A stretch of DNA of 64,000 nucleotides from Breoghania corrubedonensis (GTDB lineage Bacteria; Pseudomonadota; Alphaproteobacteria; Rhizobiales; Stappiaceae), in assembly GCF_003053845.1 (NCBI RefSeq), contig NZ_QAYG01000002.1:467253-531252 (forward strand), given 5' to 3'. Below the pieces are notes generated by a model that saw nothing but the letters and a program-made list of their open reading frames with translations, searched no databases and had not been told where the DNA came from. Below, piece after piece: positions 54,019 through 63,534 of the stretch. Position 1 is the stretch's first letter. Each line of letters begins with the position of its first letter. Made by a program: the position numbers and the translations under genes.

Positions 54019-55413
54019 TCAGCGGACCATGTTGAGCGCTTCCTGAAGCATTTCGTCGCCCGAGGTGACGATGCGCGTGTTCGCCGAGTAGGCCTGCTGG
54101 GTGATGATCAGCTTGGAGAACTCGTCGGCGATGTCGGTGTTGGAAGCCTCGAGCGAATTTCCCTTGACCGAACCGGTGGCACTGTAGAGCGGCTCACCGG
54201 AATCCGATGTCTGGGCGAAGGCGCCGCCATCCAGGCGCTCAAGCCAGGCGTCGGCATTGAACGAGGCGATCGGGATCTCGTAGAGATCGCGCGTCTGGCC
54301 GTTATTGTAGGTGGCTATGATCCGGCCCGAACCCGAGATCTGGACACCGGTCTGCTCACCGGACGCATAGCCGTCCTGCTGCAGCGTCTTGACCTTCGCC
54401 GAGCCGTTGGGGTCGGCGTACTGGGTCAGACCGTCGGAACCGAAGGTGAAGAGCGTATCGCCGACAGTGTTGCCGTTTACGGTCAGGTTGGTCAGCGTGA
54501 CGTTCGTACCGGCAGGCGAAGCTGTGGTTCCGGTATCGTCGACCGTCGAGATCAACGCGCCGGAACCGTCAAACGTGAACTGCCCCGCGTGCGTCCAGGC
54601 CGTATCCGTACCCGTCGCGGTGGAGTCACTCATGTAATAGAGTTCCCATTGCGCGTCCTGCGGCGCGGAGGCGTCGGCATTCTGCGACTTCGCCCAACGC
54701 ACCTGGACATTCACGGGCGAGCCGTTCTCGTCGTAGATGGTGATGGCCTCACCGGCGAGAGAGGAGCGCAGGAAGGCGGTCTCATCGTTCGCGGTGATAT
54801 CGTTGCCGGGGGTGATGGAACTGTCGAGCAACTCCGACCCCGGCGATGTGGCGTCTGCCTGGGCCGTGATCGGATAGGTCGGCAGATTGCCGCGATACTC
54901 GATTTCCGTCGTCTGGCGGGCACTCATGAAATCGTTGGTGATCTGGATCAGCTCGGGCACCGTGCCGGACACATTGCCGGTGGTCTCGTCGATCGGATTG
55001 CCGAAGAGATAGTAGCCCGCGCCGTTGACCAGATAACCTTCGTCGTCGATCTCGAAGTCGCCGCGTCGCGTATAGACATTGTTGCCGGAGAAGATCGAGC
55101 GACCGTCCGTTTCCCCCAGCTTCTGCTGCACGACGAAGTAACCGTCTCCCTTGACTGCCATATAGGTATCAATGTCGGAGCGCTGGACATCGCCAGGGAT
55201 GTCGTTCGTGGCGCGCGAGTTGGCCGTCACCGTGCCAGCTTTCTGGGTGGTCTGGTTGTTACCGCCGCTGGCCACGAGATCAGAAAAGCTGGTATCCAGG
55301 CGCTTGTAGCCGGTGGTCTGCGAATTGGCGATGTTGCCCGAGATGTTCTCGAGCGCATAGGACTGGGCCTTCAGACCCGAGATCGCCGCATTGATGGCGC
55401 CATAGATGCCCAT
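54019..55413 (-). CDS. flgE: flagellar hook protein FlgE
   Basis: The 464-residue hook subunit starts MGIYGAINAAISGLKAQSYALENI, with SGNIANSQTTGYKRLDTSFSDL, and ends SKLIITQQAYSANTRIVTSGDEMLQ. The insertion between is typical for hook proteins. A sigma-54 promoter with the full consensus lies 62 bp upstream, so flgE-flgK-flgL is a late-basal-body operon. Confidence 0.97.
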   Translation of the reverse strand: MGIYGAINAAISGLKAQSYALENISGNIANSQTTGYKRLDTSFSDLVASGGNNQTTQKAGTVTANSRATNDIPGDVQRSDIDTYMAVKGDGYFVVQQKLGETDGRSIFSGNNVYTRRGDFEIDDEGYLVNGAGYYLFGNPIDETTGNVSGTVPELIQITNDFMSARQTTEIEYRGNLPTYPITAQADATSPGSELLDSSITPGNDITANDETAFLRSSLAGEAITIYDENGSPVNVQVRWAKSQNADASAPQDAQWELYYMSDSTATGTDTAWTHAGQFTFDGSGALISTVDDTGTTASPAGTNVTLTNLTVNGNTVGDTLFTFGSDGLTQYADPNGSAKVKTLQQDGYASGEQTGVQISGSGRIIATYNNGQTRDLYEIPIASFNADAWLERLDGGAFAQTSDSGEPLYSATGSVKGNSLEASNTDIADEFSKLIITQQAYSANTRIVTSGDEMLQEALNMVR

Positions 55414-55474
55414 CGACTTCTCCTCACGAATGGTCGCTAGTCAGCGAGGGATACAAAAACTCGACGCTTCCAAC

Positions 55475-55490
55475 GCAACCGCCGTGCCAA
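55475..55490 (-). promoter_or_regulatory. sigma-54 promoter of flgE operon
   Basis: On the minus strand the sequence is TTGGCAC-GGCGG-TTGC, an exact match to the TGGCAC-N5-TTGC consensus. It is 62 bp upstream of the flgE start. Confidence 0.88.
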
Positions 55491-55587
55491 GTCGAAAAAG
55501 TGCGCCTGGCTGACGCCTTTTCAACGTATTAGCTACGTCATGTCGGATTTTATCCGCGCACCGAAAGGGACATTCGTGCCGCCCTCG

Positions 55588-55600
55588 GGCAAAGTTTGCC
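55588..55600 (-). promoter_or_regulatory. FlbD ftr-like palindrome upstream of flgE
   Basis: GGCAAA-G-TTTGCC is a perfect palindrome flanked by CG and GGG, 98 bp upstream of the sigma-54 element; another half-site GGGCAAG follows at 55608. Confidence 0.6.
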
Positions 55601-55765
55601 GGGCGGCGGGCAAGTTTTGACGTCGCCCCCCGACCGCCGGCTTGGCGATCCGGCCCCTTGCGTCATATGCTGCGCCGGTCCGCCGCGGGGTTCGCCCCCT
55701 CGGGCAACCCGGCCCACTGTCGGCCAGTCCACCAAGAGCCAGCCAGACAACATCAGGACATCCGC

Positions 55766-56611
55766 ATGCGTTTTGAAGGCACCGCCGATTATGTCGCGAC
55801 CGAGGACCTGCGCATCGCCGTGAATGCGGCGCTCGCCCTGGAGCGGCCGCTCCTGGTCAAGGGAGAGCCCGGCACCGGCAAGACCGTGCTGGCGCAGGAA
55901 GTTGCCAGGGCGCTGGATGCCCCGCTCATCGAATGGCACGTCAAATCGACGACCAAGGCGCAACAGGGCCTTTACGAGTACGACGCCGTTTCGCGCCTGC
56001 GCGACAGCCAGCTTGGCGACGAGCGCGTGCACGACATCGCGAACTACATCAGGCGCGGCAAGCTGTGGGAGGCCTTTGTCTCCGAACGCCATCCCGTGCT
56101 GCTGATCGACGAGATCGACAAGGCCGACATCGAGTTCCCCAACGACCTGCTTCTCGAACTCGACCGCATGGAGTTCCACGTCTACGAGACCGGCGAGACC
56201 ATTCGCGCAGAGAAGCGTCCGCTCGTCATCATCACATCGAACAACGAGAAGGACCTGCCCGACGCCTTCCTGCGCCGCTGCTTCTTCCACTACATCAAGT
56301 TTCCCGACGAGGAGACCATGCGCGCCATCGTCGAGGTCCACTTTCCCGACCTCAAGGGGATGTTGCTGCGCGAGGCGCTGACGCTCTTCTACGAGGTGCG
56401 CGAGGTGCCGGGCCTGAAGAAAAAACCCTCGACCTCGGAACTGCTCGACTGGATCAAGCTGCTGGTCAACGAGGACGTGGACCCGGCCACCTTGAAGGAA
56501 CGCGACGCGTCGAAGCTGATCCCGCCGCTGCATGGTGCCCTGCTGAAGAACGAGCAGGACGTCCACCTGTTCGAGCGGCTGGCCTTCATGGCGCGGCGCC
56601 AGGGACGCTAG
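55766..56611 (+). CDS. MoxR-family AAA ATPase
   Basis: The 281-residue ATPase has Walker A GEPGTGKT (33-40), Walker B VLLIDEIDKAD (111-121) and sensor region IITSNNEKDLPDAFLRRC. MoxR proteins act as chaperones that assemble or activate complexes together with a VWA-domain partner. I start at ATG 55766 (MRFEGTADYVATEDL), the usual family N-terminus. The candidate partner is the CoxE-type gene at 62336, unusually separated by five genes. Confidence 0.94.
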   Translation: MRFEGTADYVATEDLRIAVNAALALERPLLVKGEPGTGKTVLAQEVARALDAPLIEWHVKSTTKAQQGLYEYDAVSRLRDSQLGDERVHDIANYIRRGKLWEAFVSERHPVLLIDEIDKADIEFPNDLLLELDRMEFHVYETGETIRAEKRPLVIITSNNEKDLPDAFLRRCFFHYIKFPDEETMRAIVEVHFPDLKGMLLREALTLFYEVREVPGLKKKPSTSELLDWIKLLVNEDVDPATLKERDASKLIPPLHGALLKNEQDVHLFERLAFMARRQGR

Positions 56612-56614
56612 CCC

Positions 56615-57154
56615 ATGTGGCGCACGGTTTTCTCACGTTCCCCCGCGCTTTTGTATCTGGCGGCCGCCTTGGGGCTGGCGAACGCGTTCGCCAGCGTGCC
56701 GGCGCGTGCGGACGATGACGGCTGGCGGGAGGATTTCGGCAGCCTGACCCACTACAGCGGACTGTCCTGCCCGGAGCGCATCGGTGCGCTGGAGCGCTTC
56801 GAGGTCACAGGCACCACGTCCACGATGCTCGCCAGCTGCACCTATCGTCTGGGCGAAATGTCCATCGTCGTGCAACTGTGGGAGCAGGGATATCTGAAGC
56901 GTGCGCTTGAGAATTACCGCGCACGTTTTGCCACGATCGGTTTCAAGCGGGTCGCCGGATCAAGCATGGCCGCGCGCGGACTGACCTTCGTCGTCGGCCA
57001 TGACGGCCAGACCCAGCGCCGCGAGACGATCTGGCCGGTCACGATCGGCCGGCGCGGCATGATCGTGTGGATGAACTATGCCTACCCGATCGATGAAGGC
57101 AGAATGGAAACGGCCTATACCGATATGGTGGAAATGCTGCGCGCCATGAAATGA
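56615..57154 (+). CDS. exported protein of unknown function
   Basis: The 179-residue protein has a signal peptide (to about residue 32, SVPARA) and a soluble domain with two Cys (LSCPERI and ASCTYRL) that could form a disulfide. I do not recognise a family. It starts 3 bp after the MoxR stop and is therefore probably co-transcribed with it. Confidence 0.75.
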   Translation: MWRTVFSRSPALLYLAAALGLANAFASVPARADDDGWREDFGSLTHYSGLSCPERIGALERFEVTGTTSTMLASCTYRLGEMSIVVQLWEQGYLKRALENYRARFATIGFKRVAGSSMAARGLTFVVGHDGQTQRRETIWPVTIGRRGMIVWMNYAYPIDEGRMETAYTDMVEMLRAMK

Positions 57155-57191
57155 CCCCGCAAGGGATCACGCGCCCGGACGGAGACCGTCG

Positions 57192-57740
57192 ATGCCCCGC
57201 CTGCTGCTGCTGCGCCATGCCAAGTCTTCCTGGTCGGAGGCGACGACCACCGATTTCGAACGTCCCCTTGCCCCCCGTGGACAAAAAGCCGCCCCGCTGA
57301 TGGGCCGTTACATGGAGACGAACGGGCTGCTGCCCGACAAGGTGCTGTGCTCGTCGGCCTTGCGAACGCGCCAGACCTTCGCCGAGGCCCTGCCGTTCCT
57401 CGCCGGGGACTTCGACGCCCTGTTCCTGCGCGCGATCTACGACACGCTGGACGACGACTATCTCGACATCATCCGTGAAAATGGCGGCGATGCCGCGACG
57501 CTGCTCGTCATCGGCCACAATCCGGCGACGCACGAAACGGCGCTGGCGCTGGCCGGAACGGGAAACGCGGAGGACATCGCAAGGCTTGAGGAAGGCTTCC
57601 CGACCGCCGCCCTCGCCGTCATCGACTTCGAGGGGGCGGACTGGTCGGGGCTCAAATCGGGCGCCGGGCACCTTGTCAGCTTCATCAAGCCGCGCGAGCT
57701 GCAGGCCGCCGACGATCCCGAAGGCGAGACGGCGGACTGA
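57192..57740 (+). CDS. sixA: SixA-type histidine phosphatase
   Basis: The 182-residue protein has the catalytic LLLRHAKSSW (Arg8-His9) at its start, ALRTRQTFAEA and the second His in LLVIGHNPATHE, the SixA branch of the histidine-phosphatase superfamily. SixA dephosphorylates phosphohistidine proteins such as NPr or HPt domains. In a bacterium with the CckA phosphorelay such an activity could matter, but that is inference. It lies 37 bp after the exported protein. Confidence 0.92.
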   Translation: MPRLLLLRHAKSSWSEATTTDFERPLAPRGQKAAPLMGRYMETNGLLPDKVLCSSALRTRQTFAEALPFLAGDFDALFLRAIYDTLDDDYLDIIRENGGDAATLLVIGHNPATHETALALAGTGNAEDIARLEEGFPTAALAVIDFEGADWSGLKSGAGHLVSFIKPRELQAADDPEGETAD

Positions 57741-58180
57741 CCCCCGAATTGCAGCCCTTCGCCGGTGTCGCAGCGACAGCTTCGCTCGTCCCGCACCCGT
57801 CCCGGACCTCTCCCGTATCTCTCAATGTCATCCCGGCCGAAGCGCAAGCGGAGAGCCGGGACCCAGTAATCGGGATGTCTGGGTCCGGCAAGATCCTCGA
57901 CCGCGGCCGCGACCTTTCCCGGCCAGAGTCGCAAACAGCAACGGTTACTGGGTCCCCGCTTTCGCGGGGATGACATCGAATGCGGGACGGAGGGCACGCC
58001 CTCGCACCCGCGCCCTTTCGCGAATGTCCCTTCGACGAAATCATTTGCACCTTCGCCTGCCCCTTCCTACATCTGGCGCAACGCAAGTGCAGGTTGGCGC
58101 CTTTTCGCGTGGCGGTGAACGCGTTTGCCCGAGCACGCCGCCACCTTCCGTGCCCGGCGTCCCGCCGCCCCACCCACGGA
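57741..58180. other. intergenic region sixA / YcjX-like gene
   Basis: Holds the palindromic repeat at 57825-57974. The segment 57980-58180 is open in the YcjX frame but lacks similarity to the family, so I treat it as non-coding. Confidence 0.55.
57825..57974. repeat. dispersed palindromic repeat, second TTCCCGCG-family copy
   Basis: ATGTCATCCCGG ... GGTTACTGGGTCCCCG ... CGCGGGGATGAC, matching the end blocks of the element at 11115-11220; the inner part is expanded. Confidence 0.7.
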
Positions 58181-59650
58181 GTGATCCGGCCGTTGATCAG
58201 ACTGACCGCACTCGCCGACGAGGCGCTGAACACCTTCGAGAACATCGTGGACGGTGCGCAGGCTCTTTCCGTGCCGACGTTGCGCCTGGGCGTCACGGGG
58301 CTTTCGCGCGCGGGAAAGACCGTGTTCATCACCGCGCTCGTCCACAATCTCGTCCATGGCGGGCGGCTGCCGCTGTTCGAGGCGGCCGCGAGCGGTCGGC
58401 TGGCGCGCGCCTTCCTCCAGCCCCAGCCCGACGACGCCGTACCGCGCTTCGACTACGAGGCCCATGTCGACACGCTGCTCGATGAACGCGTCTGGCCGCA
58501 ATCGACCCGCCAGACCTCGGAGCTGCGGCTGACCATCGAATACGAATCCGCGACTTTCCTGAAGACCATGCTCGGGCGCGGCAGGCTGCATCTCGATATC
58601 GTCGACTATCCCGGCGAATGGCTGCTCGACCTGCCGCTTTTGAACAAGGACTTTTCGACCTGGTCGCGCGAGGCGCTGGAGCGCGCCCGCGATCCGGCCC
58701 GCAACACGCTCGCCGACGACTGGCTGCGGGCGCTGGCCGCGACCGATCCCGCCATGGAAGCCGAGGAGACCCGGGCGCGCGATCTCGCCGCCCGCTTCAC
58801 CGCCTATCTCGCCGCCTGCCGGGCCGACGATCACGCCTTCTCGCTGCTGCCGCCCGGCCGCTTTCTGATGCCCGGCGACATGGAGGGCTCGCCCGCGCTG
58901 ACCTTCTGCCCGCTCGATCTGGAGAGCGGCGGATCGGCGAAGCGCGGTAGCCTGCACGCGATGATGGAGCGGCGTTTCGAGGCCTACAAGAAGCACGTCG
59001 TGCGGCCGTTCTTCCGCGAGCATTTCGCCCGTCTCGACCGCCAGATCGTGCTGGTCGACACGCTCGCCGCGCTCAATGCCGGGCCCGCCGCCGTGCGCGA
59101 TCTGGAGGCGGCGCTGGCCGGCATCCTGTCGTGCTTCCGCCCGGGCCGCAATTCCTGGCTCTCCGGCATTCTGGTGCGTCGGATCGACCGCATCCTGTTC
59201 GCCGCCACCAAGGCCGACCACCTGCACCACGCCGACCACGACCGGCTGGAGGCCATTCTGGCAAAGCTCGTCGAAAAGGCCGTGGCGCGCGCCGAATTCG
59301 CGGGCGCCGAGGTGGAGGTGACCGCGCTCGCCGCCATCCGCGCCACACGTGAGGCGCAGGTGCGCCAGGACGGCACGACGCTGCCCGCCATTCTCGGCAC
59401 GCCGCTTCCCGGCGAAAGGCTCGACGGCGAAACCTATGACGGGACGAGCGAGATCGCGCTCTTTCCCGGCGACCTTCCCAACGATCCCGCCGCCATCTAC
59501 GAGGCCTCGACGGGCCCCAGCCCCGATCTCCGCTTCATCCGTTTCCGCCCGCCCAAACTGGAGCGCACGGCGGAGGGGCTGACCCTGTCGCTGCCGCATA
59601 TCCGGCTCGACCGGGCGCTGCAATTTCTTGTTGGAGACAAGCTCGCATGA
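58181..59650 (+). CDS. YcjX-like P-loop protein
   Basis: The 489-residue protein has a P-loop GVTGLSRAGKTVF and the switch-like block LDIVDYPGEWLLDLPLL, then FCPLDLESGGSAKRGSLHAMMERRFEAY, typical of the YcjX/DUF463 family of stress-linked nucleotide-binding proteins with unknown activity. The start is uncertain: GTG 58181 (VIRPLIRLTALADEAL) fits the family N-terminus best; TTG 58193 is an alternative, and the ATG at 57980 adds 67 unlike residues. It overlaps the next gene by 4 nt. Confidence 0.88.
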   Translation: MIRPLIRLTALADEALNTFENIVDGAQALSVPTLRLGVTGLSRAGKTVFITALVHNLVHGGRLPLFEAAASGRLARAFLQPQPDDAVPRFDYEAHVDTLLDERVWPQSTRQTSELRLTIEYESATFLKTMLGRGRLHLDIVDYPGEWLLDLPLLNKDFSTWSREALERARDPARNTLADDWLRALAATDPAMEAEETRARDLAARFTAYLAACRADDHAFSLLPPGRFLMPGDMEGSPALTFCPLDLESGGSAKRGSLHAMMERRFEAYKKHVVRPFFREHFARLDRQIVLVDTLAALNAGPAAVRDLEAALAGILSCFRPGRNSWLSGILVRRIDRILFAATKADHLHHADHDRLEAILAKLVEKAVARAEFAGAEVEVTALAAIRATREAQVRQDGTTLPAILGTPLPGERLDGETYDGTSEIALFPGDLPNDPAAIYEASTGPSPDLRFIRFRPPKLERTAEGLTLSLPHIRLDRALQFLVGDKLA

Positions 59651-60708
59651 GTGCCGAACCGCCGCGCCGCGCACCGCGCGCCTTCCGCATCGACGGCGAC
59701 CGCATCGTGGACGACGAAAAGCGTCAGCGCCCGCGCGAAAACGGCGGGCAGGCGCGCAAGGCGCAGGCCGAGATCATTCCCGAGCCGCCTCTGCCGGAGG
59801 AGATCGTCGCCGTGCCGGTGGCCCCGCCACGCTCGCGCCGCTGGGGCCGCGTGCTGGCGATCGGGCTCGGCGGCCTGATCTCGCTTGGCCTGGGCCTTGC
59901 GATCGACAGCCTGATCCGCGATCTCTTCGCTCGCACCGACTGGCTCGGCTGGACGGGCCTCGCCTTCGCCGGGCTTGCCGTACTCGCCGTGCTCGCCCTC
60001 GTCATCCGCGAGATCGCCGGGCTTTCGAGGCTGAAGCAGATCGACCGGCTTCGGGCGAAGTTCACGGCGGCCGCGGAGGCCGATGACCGCAAGACGGCGG
60101 GTGCCGCGCTTTCGGAACTGACGGCGCTCTATGCCTCGCGGCCCGAGACGGCGCACGGACGCAACGCCATGGCGGCGCATTCGCGCGAGATCATCGACGG
60201 GCGCGATCTCGTGGTGCTGACCGAGCGCGAGCTTCTCAGCCCGCTGGACGCGCGTGCCCGCACCCTCGTCGCCAATGCCTCCAAGCGAGTGTCGATCGTC
60301 ACCGCCATTTCCCCGCGCGCCGTCGTCGACCTGCTGGTCGTGGCAATAGAGAACCTGCGGCTCATCCGGGCGCTGTCGCAGCTTTACGGCGGCCGGCCCG
60401 GCACGCTCGGCATCTTCCGGCTGGTGCGCCACGTTCTCGGCCATCTGGCCGTGACCGGCGGCATGGCGGCCGGCGACAGCCTGTTGCAGCAGGCGCTGGG
60501 TCACGGACTGGCGGCGAAGGTCTCCGCCCGGCTTGGCGAAGGCGTGATCAACGGCCTTCTGACCGCCCGCATCGGCGCCGCGGCAATCGACGTCTGCCGC
60601 CCCGCCCCCTTCATCGGCACGCCCCCGCCCCGTGTAACCGATTTCGTCGGCTCCTTACGCAAGGCCGCGGAGACGGTGGAAGCGGAAGAGCCCCGCCCCA
60701 CGCGATAG
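59647..60708 (+). CDS. YcjF-like inner-membrane protein (DUF697)
   Basis: The 353-residue protein has a basic N-terminal region, two membrane helices (about 68-90 and 98-120) and a DUF697-type C-terminal half (RELLSPLDARARTLVANASKRV, LYGGRPGTLGIFRLVRHVLGHLA, RIGAAAIDVCRPAPF). YcjF is the regular partner of YcjX; the ATGA overlap supports a complex. Function is unknown. Confidence 0.9.
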   Translation: MSAEPPRRAPRAFRIDGDRIVDDEKRQRPRENGGQARKAQAEIIPEPPLPEEIVAVPVAPPRSRRWGRVLAIGLGGLISLGLGLAIDSLIRDLFARTDWLGWTGLAFAGLAVLAVLALVIREIAGLSRLKQIDRLRAKFTAAAEADDRKTAGAALSELTALYASRPETAHGRNAMAAHSREIIDGRDLVVLTERELLSPLDARARTLVANASKRVSIVTAISPRAVVDLLVVAIENLRLIRALSQLYGGRPGTLGIFRLVRHVLGHLAVTGGMAAGDSLLQQALGHGLAAKVSARLGEGVINGLLTARIGAAAIDVCRPAPFIGTPPPRVTDFVGSLRKAAETVEAEEPRPTR

Positions 60709-60829
60709 GCGGCAGCGGGTGCGGTATTTTTCGCGAGGACGTCAATAAAATGTTCAACGCCGCCCGTTAGACCTTTTCCCGTTCAAAGACGGCAATTCTG
60801 TTGAGGATTGCACAATTGACGGGGCCCGC

Positions 60830-62236
60830 ATGGCACTTTCCGAAACGGCACATTCCACGGACGACGGAATAGTCTCTGCGTTATCAAACAAATATGCGTG
60901 GCTCCTCGCCTTTGCAGGGGTACTGCTCCCAAATATACCGTTTCTGGCACTGATGGTGTTTGCCTGTCCGAAACGCTCGGGCGCCGTCGTAATCTATCTT
61001 CTGGTGGCAATCGCTTCGCGAAAGGTGCCCGGCTGGGCGACCGTCGCCATGCTGGTGGCGGCCGTTACCATCGACACCTTCATGGTGATCGCGGGGGTCT
61101 TCGACCTCGCCCCCACCCTGTTGCTGGAATCGATCCGTTACGCGGTCGCCTTCGATTTCTTCGGCTCCACCGCCTACCTCATCGCCGCCTCGGTCCTTGT
61201 CGCGACCGTCGCCGTGACGGCCTGGCTGCTGATCCACTTTCGCGCGCAAATGCAATCGGTGAGCCTGCTGCCGGCGATCTTCATGGCGATCGCTGTCCTT
61301 GCCGCCGACATCGCCGTCAACACGCCGAGCAAGAATATCGACCGGCTTTTCGGCGCGCTCTATTCCTCGGACATTCCCTTCACCTCCGCCATGAAGAAGA
61401 CCGGGTTCGAGCAATCGGCCGTCACCGACGGTCACAACCTGCTGCTGGTCGTGGTTGAAGGCATGGGTGCCTTTGACGCTCCCGAACACCAGGCGCTGCT
61501 TACCAGGCTTCTGGAAACCCGGGATCTGGAGAAGCGCTACAGCATCACAACCGGCACCTCATCCTATTTCGGTTCGACCACGGGCGCGGAGTCGCGCGAA
61601 TTGTGCGGTTCCTGGGGAGACTTCCGAGATTATCTCGGCAAGCCGCACTACAACTGCCTGCCCGCCCGCATGGCCAGGGCCGGCTATGAGACAAGCGCTT
61701 TCCACGCCTTCACGGGCAACTTCTTCAAGCGCAAAGCGTGGTATCCCCATGTCGGCTTCGAGCATCGGCACTTCATGGAAGATCTGGTCGCCGACGGCAC
61801 GGATCCCGATCCCTCCTATTGCGGCCTCACCTTCAAGGGCCTGTGCGACGGCGATGTGGCGCGCCGCGTGCGCACCTATCTTGATACGCCCGACGGCAAG
61901 CCGCGCTTTGCCTACTGGCTGACGCTCAACACACACATGCCGATCGCGCCGGGCAGCGGCACGCCGAGGCTTTCCTGCGACACGGACAATCCGTTTGCCG
62001 ATCACATGGTCTGCGACATGACCGAGATGTGGATGGATGTGATGAACGATATCGCCGCGATCGCCGGCGATCCGGACCTGCCGCCCACCGACATCGTCAT
62101 CGTCGGCGATCACACGCCGCCAATGTGGACCCGCAACGGGCGCAATGCCTTCACCCCCGGCAAGGTCGCCTGGTACGCCTTGAAGGCGCGCGCAACCCGG
62201 CAGGTCGCCCATACTACGGCAGCAAGCCGGCCTTGA
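60830..62236 (+). CDS. membrane-bound LTA-synthase/sulfatase-superfamily enzyme
   Basis: The 468-residue protein has about five membrane helices (about 20-180) and a periplasmic alkaline-phosphatase-fold domain. GSTTGAESREL contains the Thr expected as metal-coordinated nucleophile, and VIVGDHTPP carries the Asp-His metal ligands, as in LtaS and phosphoglycerol transferases. It could transfer a phospho-alcohol to glycans or lipids, but the substrate is not evident. Start at 60830 (MALSETAHSTDD) follows a 121 bp gap with its own likely promoter. Confidence 0.85.
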   Translation: MALSETAHSTDDGIVSALSNKYAWLLAFAGVLLPNIPFLALMVFACPKRSGAVVIYLLVAIASRKVPGWATVAMLVAAVTIDTFMVIAGVFDLAPTLLLESIRYAVAFDFFGSTAYLIAASVLVATVAVTAWLLIHFRAQMQSVSLLPAIFMAIAVLAADIAVNTPSKNIDRLFGALYSSDIPFTSAMKKTGFEQSAVTDGHNLLLVVVEGMGAFDAPEHQALLTRLLETRDLEKRYSITTGTSSYFGSTTGAESRELCGSWGDFRDYLGKPHYNCLPARMARAGYETSAFHAFTGNFFKRKAWYPHVGFEHRHFMEDLVADGTDPDPSYCGLTFKGLCDGDVARRVRTYLDTPDGKPRFAYWLTLNTHMPIAPGSGTPRLSCDTDNPFADHMVCDMTEMWMDVMNDIAAIAGDPDLPPTDIVIVGDHTPPMWTRNGRNAFTPGKVAWYALKARATRQVAHTTAASRP

Positions 62237-62335
62237 CCTTGCGGCCGGGGCAAGGGAGTCTGATCCTTCAGCCGTTCCGCCGGACCGCCTGAACGGGATC
62301 TCACGGCCGGAAGAACGGCGCCACAAGGATCAGCG

Positions 62336-63514
62336 ATGTTCGTCCACTTCTTTCAGGAACTGAAATCGGCGGGGGTCCCGGTTTCCTTGCGCGAATACCT
62401 GCTGCTGATGGAGGCGCTGAAAGCGGACCTGGCCCAGCGTCGCGTCGAGGACTTCTACTATCTCGCCCGCGCGAGCCTCGTGAAGGACGAGGCCAATCTC
62501 GACAAGTTCGACCGGGTCTTCGGCCATGTCTTCAAGGGCCTCGACCTGATGAGCGAGGCGGTGGAAGGCGCCGAGATCCCGCAAGAATGGCTGAGGAAGC
62601 TCGCCGAGAAGCATCTCACGGAAGAAGAGAAGGCTGAGATCGAAGCGCTTGGCGGCTGGGACAAGCTGATGGAGACGCTCAGAAAACGGCTTGAGGAACA
62701 GAAAGGTCGCCATCAGGGCGGCAACAAGTGGATCGGCACCGCCGGCACCTCCCCCTTCGGCGCCTACGGCTACAATCCCGAAGGCGTGCGCATCGGCCAG
62801 AACGAAAGCCGCCACCGGCGCGCGGTCAAGGTCTGGGACAAGCGCGAGTTCAAGGACCTCGACGATACCGTGGAGCTGGGCACGCGCAACATCAAGGTGG
62901 CGCTGAAGCGCCTGCGCAAGTTCGCACGCACCGGCGCGGCGGAGGAACTCGACCTCGACACCACCATCAAGGCCACCGCCCACAAGGGCTATCTGGACGT
63001 GAAGATGCGGCCGGAACGGCGCAATGCGGTCAAGGTGCTGCTGTTCTTCGACATCGGCGGCTCGATGGACGACCATATCCGCGTCTGCGAGGAGCTGTTT
63101 TCAGCCGCACGCACCGAATTCAAGGTGATGGAGCACTTCTACTTCCACAATTGCCTCTACGAGGGCGTGTGGAAGGACAACCGCCGCCGGCACGCGGATG
63201 TGACGCCGACCTTCGACATCCTTCACACCTATCCCGCCGACTACAAGGTGATCTTCGTCGGCGACGCCTCAATGAGCCCCTACGAGATCGCCTATCCCGG
63301 CGGCGCGGTGGAACACTGGAACGCGGAGGCCGGCGAAACGTGGCTGAGACGCGTCATCGACCTCTATTCGCGCGCGGTCTGGCTCAATCCCGTGCCCGAA
63401 AAGCACTGGGGCTACACCCAGTCGATCGAGATGATCCGACAGATCATGAATGACCGCATGTACGCGCTGACGCTGGAAGGTCTCGATGCGGCGATGAAGG
63501 AACTGGCGCGGTAG
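62336..63514 (+). CDS. CoxE-type VWA-domain protein
   Basis: The 392-residue protein has the N-terminal helical CoxE region (FFQELKSAGVPVSLREYLLLMEAL) and a C-terminal VWA domain with the MIDAS motif DIGGSMDD (Asp239, Ser243). VWA/CoxE proteins pair with MoxR ATPases to insert metals or mature complexes. AAGGAT precedes the ATG. The MoxR gene of the window is 5.7 kb upstream, on the same strand. Confidence 0.92.
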   Translation: MFVHFFQELKSAGVPVSLREYLLLMEALKADLAQRRVEDFYYLARASLVKDEANLDKFDRVFGHVFKGLDLMSEAVEGAEIPQEWLRKLAEKHLTEEEKAEIEALGGWDKLMETLRKRLEEQKGRHQGGNKWIGTAGTSPFGAYGYNPEGVRIGQNESRHRRAVKVWDKREFKDLDDTVELGTRNIKVALKRLRKFARTGAAEELDLDTTIKATAHKGYLDVKMRPERRNAVKVLLFFDIGGSMDDHIRVCEELFSAARTEFKVMEHFYFHNCLYEGVWKDNRRRHADVTPTFDILHTYPADYKVIFVGDASMSPYEIAYPGGAVEHWNAEAGETWLRRVIDLYSRAVWLNPVPEKHWGYTQSIEMIRQIMNDRMYALTLEGLDAAMKELAR

Positions 63515-63534
63515 GTGCGCGCTCGCGCAGGCGA

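Larger units (their letters stand above)
55414..55765. other. divergent flgE/moxR promoter region
   Basis: Contains the flgE sigma-54 element and ftr-like palindrome on the flgE side; the 55620-55765 part is the leader of the MoxR gene with no clear motif. No gene. Confidence 0.6.

Noticed and set aside
53974..55440. 488-codon plus-strand frame opposite flgE
   Set aside because: Antisense to the diagnostic hook protein gene; no supporting motif or ribosome site.
47638..55530. Shared TGCGCCTGG[C/T]T element near flagellin 3 and flgE
   Set aside because: Only about ten contiguous bases match and the orientation relative to the genes differs; chance is likely.
57980..58180. N-terminal extension of the YcjX-like gene to ATG 57980
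   Set aside because: The added 67 residues do not resemble the family and begin right after a palindromic repeat; the GTG at 58181 matches the family start.
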